Origin: Nonomuraea rhodomycinica
GTDB lineage: Bacteria > Actinomycetota > Actinomycetes > Streptosporangiales > Streptosporangiaceae
Length of the DNA: 64,000 nt
Assembly (NCBI RefSeq): GCF_013363995.1
Contig: NZ_JABWGO010000011.1
Span: 248,001-312,000 of the forward strand
Reading direction: 5' to 3'
The notes beneath the pieces are model-generated. The model searched no databases. It worked only from the letters and a program-made list of their open reading frames with translations, and was not told the origin of the DNA. The stretch's first letter is position 1, and each line of letters opens with the position of its first letter. Shown one piece after another: positions 1 through 7,224 of this stretch. The position numbers were made by a program, and so were the translations under genes.

Positions 1-813
1 CTGGACGACCTGACGATCACCTACGTCCCGGACGGGGCGGTCCGGCTCAAGCCGGGCGGCTGGCTGCCCGCCGCCACCGCCGCCGACTGGGCGGAGCACC
101 GCGACCACCTCGACGACGACGGCTTCCTGGTCGCCGGGATCGGGGGACTGCTGGTCGAGCGAGGCGACCGGGCGCTGCTCATCGACACCGGGTTCGGGCC
201 CGAGTCCCACCCCGACGACCCGGCCAACCCGCTGCTGGGCCGGCTGTACGGCGGTGAGCTGCTGGACAGCCTGAGGCGGCTGGGCCGTACACCGGAGCGG
301 ATCGAGGCCGTCGCCATCACCCACCTGCACCCGGACCACCTGGGCTGGGCCTGGAGCGCCGCGCCGGGCGAGACCGCGCCGCCCTTCGCGCACGCCGCTC
401 ATCTGGTGGCGGCGCCCGAGTGGGAGGGGCGCGACCTCGACGCCGAGCCGCGGCTCGCCGTCATGGAACCCCGGGTCCGCACGGTCGTGGACGGCGAGGA
501 GATCTTCCCCGGGGTACGGGCCTCGTTCGCGGCCGGGCACACCGTCGGCCACACCACCTACACCATCACCGGCGGCGGCCGGCGGCTCATCGCGTTCGGC
601 GACGCCCTCCACGCGCCGATCCAGGTGACCCACCCCGAATGGTCCTGCGGCATCGACCACGACCCCGTCGCGTCCGCCGAGCACCGCCGCCGCCTGGTCG
701 AGGAGCTGAGTTGCCCCGGCACCATCGGCTACGGCGGGCACTTCGCCGACGTGGTCTTCGGCCGGGCCGAACCGCAGCCCGACGGCCGGTTCACCTGGAT
801 CCCCGTCGCCTGA
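1..813 (+). CDS. Metallo-beta-lactamase-fold hydrolase (5' end cut by window)
   Basis: The reading frame is open from base 1 and stops at 811-813, so the N-terminus lies outside the window; about 270 codons are visible. The binuclear zinc motif HLHPDH is encoded at 322-339, followed by the downstream ligands expected for the fold: a His in GHTVGH near 537-554, an Asp in FGDALH near 598-615, and a late His in YGGHF near 733. This is the layout of lactonase and glyoxalase-II-like MBL hydrolases. The substrate cannot be told from sequence. It is directly followed by a remnant of a transporter gene. Confidence 0.85.
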   Translation: MDDLTITYVPDGAVRLKPGGWLPAATAADWAEHRDHLDDDGFLVAGIGGLLVERGDRALLIDTGFGPESHPDDPANPLLGRLYGGELLDSLRRLGRTPERIEAVAITHLHPDHLGWAWSAAPGETAPPFAHAAHLVAAPEWEGRDLDAEPRLAVMEPRVRTVVDGEEIFPGVRASFAAGHTVGHTTYTITGGGRRLIAFGDALHAPIQVTHPEWSCGIDHDPVASAEHRRRLVEELSCPGTIGYGGHFADVVFGRAEPQPDGRFTWIPVA

Positions 814-830
814 CCGCCACCCATCGGTGA

Positions 831-1187
831 CGCGCTCTCCGGAAGGGACCGCGCTACGGCCCTCCAACCGCCGGATGGGGGTGGACGGGCCTGCTGCTGT
901 CCGCCGCCCTGCGGCTGGTCCCGGGCCACGCCGAGACCGCCGGACACGTCGTCCAGGTCGGCGTCTGCACCGGCGCCATCATCGCGCCGTACGCGTTCGG
1001 GGCGCTGACCGGCGGCCTCGGGTTCAGCGCGGCGGGCCTCACCGCCTCGGCGACCGCCATGACCGGAGCCGTGCTGATCGTCCTCGGCGTGAAGCTCGCG
1101 AGCGGTGGGGCGAGAGCGGACGGGCCCGCCGGCGACCGAGGCGGCCGGGAGGGCTCCACGGGCCGCATGCCGTCGGCTCATCGATGA
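831..1187 (+). pseudogene. MFS transporter C-terminal remnant
   Basis: Directly after the MBL gene, the +3 frame reads about 118 codons with no credible start. It contains two hydrophobic segments typical of an MFS carrier end: one around GVCTGAIIAPYAFGALTGGL and one around TAMTGAVLIVLGVKL, then a short polar tail and a stop at 1185-1187. No N-terminal domain is present upstream, because that space is MBL coding sequence. I read it as a decayed 3' fragment of an MFS gene. An alternative is chance translation of GC-rich sequence, but the residue composition argues against that. Confidence 0.45.
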
Positions 1188-1591
1188 GGGGCGGCGGGGC
1201 GGCGGACGGGGCACGGGTGCGCCGTGTGCCGGTTCGGGCAGCAGATCATCGCGATGCTCGCGAACCGCCCGCCCGTCAGCCACTCGCCCCACACCACGTC
1301 CACCCCGCGCGGCAAGGCGTCGGCCGCCCCGTCGAGCCGTGCCCGCAGCCCCACCCCGTCCGGGCGGGGGAAGGAACCCTCGATTCGGCGGTACCGGGCC
1401 GACAGCCACTCCAGCGCCGGGCCGGGGTCGTCGAAGGTGGCGGCGACGCGAGAGGCGGGCCGGGCCAGCCAGTCGCCGGTCAGCATGGGCGGCAGGTCCG
1501 ACGCGCGGAACTCCGGCGAGCCGGGGCGCCGCTCCTCCTCGCGCTCGCGGTCCGCGCCGTTCCCGACCCAGACGTAGGCATGCCAGTGCAC
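1178..1591 (-). CDS. Hypothetical protein, 137 aa
   Basis: A GTG at 1591 is preceded on the minus strand by a GGGGGT ribosome-binding stretch. The frame could extend upstream, but the extra N-terminal part is Arg/Pro-rich and looks non-coding. The protein starts VHWHAYVWVG and has an acidic, Trp-containing middle. The C-terminal 10-15 residues are low-complexity and overlap the MFS remnant by 10 bases. I do not recognise a family. It lies downstream of the CAP gene on the same strand, but a strong hairpin lies between them. Confidence 0.5.
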   Translation of the reverse strand: MHWHAYVWVGNGADREREEERRPGSPEFRASDLPPMLTGDWLARPASRVAATFDDPGPALEWLSARYRRIEGSFPRPDGVGLRARLDGAADALPRGVDVVWGEWLTGGRFASIAMICCPNRHTAHPCPVRRPAAPHR

Positions 1592-1701
1592 CGGCCACCC
1601 CCAACGCTCACGGCTCCCACCAGGGGTCCTTCCCGCCCGGGCCGCTCGTGTCCCACCCCGCCGCGGCGACGCCGTGCGCAGGACGGGTGCAGGAGAGGAA
1701 G

Positions 1702-1752
1702 GGCGGGCCCGGCCGCGAGTCCGTGTGCGGGGGAGTCGCGGCCGGGCCCGCC
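1702..1752 (-). terminator. Long GC hairpin after the CAP gene
   Basis: A perfect 17-bp inverted repeat pairs 1702-1718 with 1736-1752 across a 17-nt loop. It lies about 80 bases past the stop of the CAP-domain gene in its direction of transcription. There is no T-run, as is common for actinobacterial terminators. Confidence 0.6.
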
Positions 1753-1834
1753 GGGAGGGGAGCGCCATGGCGGGCGGTGGGAACCGGCGCGGTGGCGCGC
1801 TCGGTGGAGGCCAGGCGCTCCCTGGCTCGGCGCG

Positions 1835-2647
1835 TCAGTGGGTGGCGAAGTCCTGCGTCCAGTATGGGCCCTTCGCCGCGTGCCCGACGCCGATGTGGGT
1901 GAACGTGCAGTTCATGATGTTGGCCCGGTGGCCGGGGCTGTCGAGCCAGCCCTGGACGACCTGGGCGGCGGTCCGCTGTCCCATGGCGATGTTCTCGCCC
2001 CACGCCCGGACCGGGGTGAAACCGGCCGCCCGGATGCGGTCGCCGGGGTCGCTCCCGTCGGGGGCGGTGTGGTCGAAGAACCCCTGGGCGGCCATGGCGG
2101 CCGAGTGGCGCTCGGCGGCGAGGTGGAGCTTGGGGTCGTGCGTGAGGGGGCGGCAGCCGTTCCCGGTCCTGGCCTTGTTGGTGAGCGCGACCACCTCCTC
2201 CTCGACGGTGGAGGCGCCGCCGCCGGTGGTGGGCGGGGTCACGCGGGCGCAGGACAGGCTGACCGTACGGGAGCGGCTGGTCCGGCCGCCCTCCTCGACG
2301 GCCTGCACGTAGTAGCGGGCCGGAGTGCGGACGCAGCGCAGGCCGGCCGTGATCGTGCCGTTGGCGAGGACGCGGGAGCCGCTCTTGACGACGCGGTCCG
2401 GGCCGAGCGTGTCCTTGGTGATCCGTACCCGGAGGCGGGTGCGGTCGCCGCAGCCGGACCTGGTGGCCGAACCCCGGATCAGGCCCTTGGCGTCGACGAA
2501 CGGCTTGGCGGCCACGACGCGGCACGCGGCCGAACCCGAGGCGGTGGTGGCGGCCGGGCTCGCGGCCGTGTCCGCCGTGGCGGGAACGGGGAAGATCAAG
2601 GCCGCCACACTTCCGAGGCAGGCGAAAGCCTGGAGTGGTCCGCGCAC
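1835..2647 (-). CDS. Secreted CAP (SCP/PR-1-like) domain protein
   Basis: The 270-aa product starts at a GTG with GGAGGACATC just upstream. It has a signal peptide (about residues 1-26, ending in an AxA-type site). A Cys-containing beta-rich region follows (about 35-140), then a Ser/Thr/Gly linker and a CAP domain (about 150-270). CAP hallmarks are visible: a first His in AAERHSAAM, GENIAMG, and GWLDSPGHRANIMN with the second metal-binding His, then HIGVG. CAP proteins are extracellular; bacterial members are mostly of unknown activity. The gene stands alone, with a hairpin terminator downstream. Confidence 0.88.
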   Translation of the reverse strand: MRGPLQAFACLGSVAALIFPVPATADTAASPAATTASGSAACRVVAAKPFVDAKGLIRGSATRSGCGDRTRLRVRITKDTLGPDRVVKSGSRVLANGTITAGLRCVRTPARYYVQAVEEGGRTSRSRTVSLSCARVTPPTTGGGASTVEEEVVALTNKARTGNGCRPLTHDPKLHLAAERHSAAMAAQGFFDHTAPDGSDPGDRIRAAGFTPVRAWGENIAMGQRTAAQVVQGWLDSPGHRANIMNCTFTHIGVGHAAKGPYWTQDFATH

Positions 2648-2827
2648 GATGTCCTCCGATGAGGGTTAGACACTGCGTCGAACCCGCATTCTGGTGGGTG
2701 CGCATCGGGCATGTCAGGAAAAGTGGGGCTATATCTGGAGCTCCAGGTGTCCCAATCGTGATCGAAACCTGTACGCCTGCGATTGACGAACTCCTCGATG
2801 GCCCACCAATGGTCCACAATGGCCCGC

Positions 2828-3583
2828 ATGCCTACCGCGCCCGAAGATCACGATGAGTCCGCACGGCCCTCCCCGTCCAACGCCTACGACCTGATCGCCG
2901 AGGGGTACGCGGCCGAGAACGAGACGAGCCTGCCGAACGCGTACTACGAGCGGCCCGCGATGTTGGAGCTCGCCGGGGAGGTGACCGGCCGGCGGATCCT
3001 CGACGCCGGCTGCGGCTCGGGCCCCCTGTTCGCCGCGCTGCGCGATCGAGGCGCCATCGTGACCGGCATCGACGCGAGCGCCGGGATGCTGGAGCTGGCC
3101 GGACGGCGGCTGGGCGCCGACGCGGATCTCCGGGTCGCCGACCTGGCCGGCCCGCTGCCCTTCCCCGATGGCGCCTTCGACGACGTCATTGCGTCCCTGG
3201 TGCTGCACTACCTGGAGGACTGGGGGCCGACACTGGCCGAGCTGCGACGCGTGCTGAGACCCGGCGGCCGGCTCCTCGTCTCGGTCGACCATCCGTTCGT
3301 GATCCCCCTCACACGTCACATGGCCGGGGAGAAGCCCCGCTATTTCGGAATCCGTAGCCGGACCGAACGATGGACCATGGGTGGGCAGACCGCCCAGCTG
3401 ACCTTCTGGGACCGGCCGCTGCACGCGATGACCGAGTCCTTCACCGCGGCCGGCTTCCGCATCAGCGTCATCAGCGAACCGCCGTTCGCGCCGGAAGCCC
3501 GCGAACTGTTCCCCGACGAGCTCCGCGAGATCACCGGTCCGAGGTTCCTGAGCTTCCTGTTCTTCGTTCTGGAAGCCGGCTGA
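2828..3583 (+). CDS. Class I SAM-dependent methyltransferase
   Basis: The product is about 251 aa from the ATG at 2828; an in-frame ATG at 2819 is equally possible, and neither has a clear ribosome-binding site. It has a Rossmann methyltransferase core: motif I LDAGCGSGP, an acidic residue ending strand 2 (VTGIDAS), motif IV-like FDDVIASLVLHYLEDW, and the LRRVLRPGGRLLVSVDHP segment. This is the Methyltransf_11 (UbiE/BioC-like) pattern for small-molecule methylation. The substrate is unknown. The next gene converges on it, with a shared hairpin between. Confidence 0.85.
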   Translation: MPTAPEDHDESARPSPSNAYDLIAEGYAAENETSLPNAYYERPAMLELAGEVTGRRILDAGCGSGPLFAALRDRGAIVTGIDASAGMLELAGRRLGADADLRVADLAGPLPFPDGAFDDVIASLVLHYLEDWGPTLAELRRVLRPGGRLLVSVDHPFVIPLTRHMAGEKPRYFGIRSRTERWTMGGQTAQLTFWDRPLHAMTESFTAAGFRISVISEPPFAPEARELFPDELREITGPRFLSFLFFVLEAG

Positions 3584-3633
3584 CGGCGCCTCGTCGCGAT
3601 CAGCCGCACGGGCGAGGCGCCGGCGAACGCCAC

Positions 3634-3668
3634 AGCCCGAGCCCCGTCCACGCGGAAGGGCTCGGGCT
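3634..3668. terminator. Bidirectional terminator hairpin
   Basis: A 10-bp perfect stem pairs 3634-3643 with 3659-3668 over a 15-nt loop. It sits between the convergent methyltransferase and D,D-carboxypeptidase genes, so it could serve both strands. Confidence 0.6.
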
Positions 3669-3695
3669 GAGCGGGTGACTACGGAGCCGGCCGGG

Positions 3696-5237
3696 TCAGC
3701 ACTCGGCGGGCTTGAGCCAGGAGCACTCGAGGTCCGGGGCGTCCGTCGCGGCCTGGCGGAGCTGCGGGGCGGCGTCCACCGTGGCGGTGCGGGAGAACCG
3801 CGCCAGGCGGACGGCGATCTTGTCCTCGATGTCCTTCGGCGAGCCCGACAGGTACTGGTTCAGCATGATCGAGAAGACCAGCGGCTCGCCCTCGGCGCTG
3901 GTGACGTACCCCGACAGCGAGGTCACGCCGGTCAGCGAGCCCGTCTTGGCGTGGACGTTGCCGGCGGCCGGCGTGTTGCGCATCCGGCTGCGCAGCGTGC
4001 CGCCGACGAAACGGTCGGCGTTGCCGGCGATGGGCAGGGCCTCGTACCAGGTCTTGAACCACGGCTTGCCGCGCACGGCGGTCAGGAGCTGGGCGATCGA
4101 GCCCGGTGAGAAGCCGTCGCGGCGCGACAGACCGGAGCCGTCCCGCATGTTGATCACCTGGACGCCGTTCGCCTTGGCGAAGTCCGTGGCCACCTTGAGG
4201 CCGGCCGACCAGGTGCCCTGGCCGGAGACCTTGCGGCCCATCGCCTTGGTGAGGATCTCGGCGTGGATGTTGTTGCTCAGCTTCAGGAACGGCACCAGCA
4301 GCTCGCTCAGCGGCATCGACTCGTGCTCGGCCAGCTCGGTCGCGCCGGACGGGGCGGCCCCGGTCACGGTCGGGCCGAGCACGCGCACGCCGTGCTTGTC
4401 CAGCGCCTTGCGGAACAGCGAGGAGGCGTAGGCGGTCGCGTCGTCCACGGCCACCCACTCCTGGTACGGGTCGGCCACGGTGCCGGTGATGACGACGGTC
4501 CGGCTGTTGTGCTGGCGCTCGATGAGCACGTCGGTGGACGAGCCGACCGTCGCCTTGTTGACGATCTTCAGGTAGTCGGTCTCGGGGGTGGTCGAGACCT
4601 TGACCTTGTCGCCGTCGGCCGCCACCGAGACGATCACCGAGCCGGCGTCGTAGTCGCGGTCGGGCGCGGCGGTCAGCGCCGAGATGGGCGCCGCGTAGTA
4701 CGCCGTCTCGTCGTCCCACGCCCAGTCGCTGCCGAGCCGGGTGGAGTCGAACCAGGTGTCGTCCGCGACCAGCTTGCCCGTGACGAGCTTGATGCCCGCC
4801 GCGGCGACCTTGGCGGCCAGCGCGTCGTAGTCCTCGGCCAGCATGGTCGGGTCGCCGGTGCCGCGCAGCACCAGGTCACCGGTCAGCGCGGAGCCGATCT
4901 TGCGGCCGGCGGACAGGACCGTGGTGGGGAAGCGGTAGTCGAGGCCGAGTGTCTCGGCGGCGGCGGCCGAGGTGAACAGCTTGGTGTTGGAGGCCGGGAT
5001 CATCTGCTTGCCGGCGTCGGTGGAGTAGAGCTCCTCGCCGGTGGCGGCGCTCTTGACGACCACGCCGGCCCGGGCGATGGTGAGCCGCGAGTCGGCGAGG
5101 ATCTGGTTGATGTCCTGGGTCAGGTCGGCCACGCCGGCCGACGGTTCGAGCGCGATCGCGGAGGTGGAGGGGCTGGACGCCCACGCGACGGCCGCGACGA
5201 GCGCGCCCGCGACGAGGGAGGCTGAGGTGCGCCGCAT
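3696..5237 (-). CDS. dacB: D-alanyl-D-alanine carboxypeptidase, class C PBP (PBP4 family)
   Basis: The 513-aa product starts at the ATG at 5237, six bases after GGAG on the minus strand; upstream in-frame codons look non-coding. It has an N-terminal signal sequence (about 1-30). All three serine-transpeptidase motifs of peptidase family S13 are present: SNTK at 83-86 (nucleophile Ser83, Lys86), SNN at 321-323, and KTG at 431-433. The long insert between SxxK and SxN is typical of PBP4. It cleaves the terminal D-Ala or peptide cross-bridges of peptidoglycan outside the membrane. It is monocistronic. Confidence 0.93.
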   Translation of the reverse strand: MRRTSASLVAGALVAAVAWASSPSTSAIALEPSAGVADLTQDINQILADSRLTIARAGVVVKSAATGEELYSTDAGKQMIPASNTKLFTSAAAAETLGLDYRFPTTVLSAGRKIGSALTGDLVLRGTGDPTMLAEDYDALAAKVAAAGIKLVTGKLVADDTWFDSTRLGSDWAWDDETAYYAAPISALTAAPDRDYDAGSVIVSVAADGDKVKVSTTPETDYLKIVNKATVGSSTDVLIERQHNSRTVVITGTVADPYQEWVAVDDATAYASSLFRKALDKHGVRVLGPTVTGAAPSGATELAEHESMPLSELLVPFLKLSNNIHAEILTKAMGRKVSGQGTWSAGLKVATDFAKANGVQVINMRDGSGLSRRDGFSPGSIAQLLTAVRGKPWFKTWYEALPIAGNADRFVGGTLRSRMRNTPAAGNVHAKTGSLTGVTSLSGYVTSAEGEPLVFSIMLNQYLSGSPKDIEDKIAVRLARFSRTATVDAAPQLRQAATDAPDLECSWLKPAEC

Positions 5238-5373
5238 GGAGTCTCCAAAGAGCTGGGGGTCTCGCCCTGGATCATCAGGCAGCGCGTACGCGGTGTAATC
5301 CGCAAATATCCGTATCTTTCGGCGTTCTGGCGGGGCGCGACGGCGGGTGACCCCGTCCGAGAGGTGGGACGGC

Positions 5374-5925
5374 TCAGGCGGAGGGCTGTCCGGAGCTGAG
5401 CAGGAAGCCGCAGTCGCCGAACGAGATCTCGTCACCCGACTTGACCCGGGCCGGCCCCACCAGCCGCCAGCCGTTGAGCCGGGTGCCGTTGAGCGAGCCG
5501 AGGTCGACCAGCATCCACCCGCCGTCCTCCTCGCGCCGCAGCTCGGCGTGGACGCGCGAGACGGTGAGGTCGGACAGCACGAGGTCGCACGCCGCGCCCC
5601 GGCCCACCACGTAGCGGACGCGGTCGTCCTCGGGCAGCGCCAGCCGGGGCAGGCGCGGCCGGCGCCAGGCCGCGCGCAGGCCGGTGGTGAAGTCGGAGGC
5701 CGAGGACACCATGTCCGTCACGCGCTGCCGGAGCGTCCTGCGGCGCGGCAGGTCGGCCACCAGGCGGTCGAGCTCGTCGCGGCTGCGGGCACGCAGGGCC
5801 TGGTCCACCCGGCCCACGAAGGTGTCGTGGGAGATGCGGCCCTCCACGGCCCGGTCGCGGAGCTCGCCGATCGCGCGATCACGTTCTCCGTCGGAGGCGC
5901 GAAACGGAGGATGCGTCGAGCTCAT
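5374..5925 (-). CDS. DUF1707 plus FHA domain protein
   Basis: The product is 183 aa. Residues about 7-60 match the DUF1707/SHOCT-like module (RASDGERDRAIGELRDRAVE, ending DRLVADLP). The C-terminal half is a forkhead-associated domain with the phosphothreonine-binding signature residues in VVGRGAACDL, SRVHAEL and DLGSLNGTRLNG. FHA domains bind phosphothreonine, and in actinobacteria they usually act with Ser/Thr kinases. No kinase is nearby. It is divergent from the PadR-ABC operon. The ATG at 5925 is chosen because residues before it are not family-like. Confidence 0.85.
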   Translation of the reverse strand: MSSTHPPFRASDGERDRAIGELRDRAVEGRISHDTFVGRVDQALRARSRDELDRLVADLPRRRTLRQRVTDMVSSASDFTTGLRAAWRRPRLPRLALPEDDRVRYVVGRGAACDLVLSDLTVSRVHAELRREEDGGWMLVDLGSLNGTRLNGWRLVGPARVKSGDEISFGDCGFLLSSGQPSA

Positions 5926-5997
5926 GCCCCGAGTATCGGGCCAGTGCGCGTTCTCTGTCCAGAAACCGCGCATTCCACGGCCGTTCGGGCGTCCGGC

Positions 5998-6032
5998 TTG
6001 CCGTCAGCATACTCAGTATGCATACTCAGTAT
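5998..6032 (+). promoter_or_regulatory. Promoter and tandem PadR-type operator
   Basis: A -35-like TTGCCG (5998-6003) and -10-like CATACT (6021-6026) are 17 bases apart. Two copies of the 11-mer ATACTCAGTAT, an ATACT-N-AGTAT palindrome, lie at 6009-6019 and 6022-6032. The second covers the -10 and ends two bases before the padR ATG. This predicts repression by PadR binding and a leaderless transcript. The operator assignment is inferred from symmetry and position. Confidence 0.65.
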
Positions 6033-6034
6033 CC

Positions 6035-6547
6035 ATGTCGATCAGACACGGGCTCCTCGCCTTGCTGAGCAAGGGGCCGCGGTACGGCTATCAGCTCCGG
6101 GTGGAATTCGAGGCGTCGACGGGGGCGACCTGGCCGCTCAACATCGGCCAGGTCTACACGACGCTCTCCCGGATGGAACGCGACGGCCTGGTCGCCCCTG
6201 GCGGCACCGACGACCAGGGGCGGGCCGTCTACACGATCACCGAGGCCGGCCGGGAGGAACTGGGGCGATGGTTCAGCACCCCCGTCGACCAGGCCGGCCG
6301 GCCTCGGGACGAACTGGCCATCAAGCTGGCCATGGCCGTCTCCATGGGGGACGTGGATGTCCAGGCGGTCATCCTGGCGCAGCGCATGGCCGCCATGCGG
6401 ACGCTCCAGGACCTCACGCGGGCCAAGCGGGCCGCCTCGGGCGAGCTCGCCGAACGGCTCGTCCTCGATTCGTTGATCTTCAAGGCCGAGGCGGAACAGC
6501 GCTGGCTGGACCACTGCGAGGCCGTTCTCAGGGAGAAGCACTCATGA
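6035..6547 (+). CDS. PadR-family transcriptional regulator
   Basis: The 170-aa product has an N-terminal PadR winged helix-turn-helix (about 1-80: RHGLLALLSKGPRYGYQLRV, then YTTLSRMERDGLV) and a C-terminal helical dimerisation part of the Vir-type. The start at 6035 has no Shine-Dalgarno, because the two operator palindromes lie directly upstream. The stop overlaps the ABC ATPase start by 4 bases (ATGA), so the three genes form one operon. PadR proteins next to ABC exporters usually repress them until a toxic ligand binds. Confidence 0.88.
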   Translation: MSIRHGLLALLSKGPRYGYQLRVEFEASTGATWPLNIGQVYTTLSRMERDGLVAPGGTDDQGRAVYTITEAGREELGRWFSTPVDQAGRPRDELAIKLAMAVSMGDVDVQAVILAQRMAAMRTLQDLTRAKRAASGELAERLVLDSLIFKAEAEQRWLDHCEAVLREKHS

Positions 6548-7224
6548 CTGTCGTGAAGCTGCGGGACGTGACACGCGTCCACGGCGACGTACCCGCCCTG
6601 AAGGGGGTGAGCCTCGACGTCGCGCGCGGCGAGCTGGTCGCCGTGATGGGACCGTCCGGCTCGGGCAAGTCGACGCTGCTCAACGTGGCCGGCGGCCTGG
6701 ACCGCCCCACCTCGGGCAGCGTGACCATCGGCGACACGGATCTGGCCGCCGTCAAGGACCTGGCGGCGCTGCGCCGCCGCGAGGTCGGCTACGTCTTCCA
6801 GGACCTCAACCTCATCCCGTCGCTCACGGCGGCCGAGAACGTGATGCTGCCCCGGGAGCTCGACGGGGTGCGCGCGGGCCGGGCACGGACCGAGGCGCTG
6901 GAGGCCCTGACCGAGGTCGGGGTGCGGGAGATCGCCGACCGCTTCCCCGAGGAGCTGTCCGGGGGGCAGCGGCAGCGGGTCGCCATCGCGCGGGCGCTGG
7001 CGGGGGAGCGCAGGCTGCTGCTGGCCGACGAGCCGACCGGCGCGCTCGACACGGCGACCGGCGACGAGATCATGCGGCTGCTGCGCGAGCGCTGCGACGC
7101 GGGCGCGGCGGTGCTGCTCGTCACCCACGAGCCCCGGTACGCGGCCTGGGCCGACCGGGTCGTCTACCTGCGCGACGGCGAGATCGCGGACGCCGCCGCC
7201 GTCCGCCTGGAGAGCGCCCGATGA
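6544..7224 (+). CDS. ABC transporter ATP-binding protein (MacB/LolD type)
   Basis: The 226-aa nucleotide-binding subunit has Walker A GPSGSGKST at 36-44, a Q-loop in VFQDLNL, the signature LSGGQ at 138-142, Walker B LLLADEP at 158-164 and a switch His in VTHEP. Sequence style and the FtsX-type partner place it in the lipoprotein/antimicrobial-peptide exporter group. It overlaps both neighbours by 4 bases, which indicates translational coupling. Confidence 0.92.
   Translation: MTVVKLRDVTRVHGDVPALKGVSLDVARGELVAVMGPSGSGKSTLLNVAGGLDRPTSGSVTIGDTDLAAVKDLAALRRREVGYVFQDLNLIPSLTAAENVMLPRELDGVRAGRARTEALEALTEVGVREIADRFPEELSGGQRQRVAIARALAGERRLLLADEPTGALDTATGDEIMRLLRERCDAGAAVLLVTHEPRYAAWADRVVYLRDGEIADAAAVRLESAR

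Noticed and set aside
827..2662. A 611-codon plus-strand frame
   Set aside because: It is antisense to the CAP protein and the 137-aa ORF; Arg/Gly/Pro-rich with no motif. The CAP domain is clear on the other strand.
4263..5225. A plus-strand frame of 320 codons opposite dacB
   Set aside because: It lies wholly antisense to a complete PBP4-type enzyme with all three active-site motifs.
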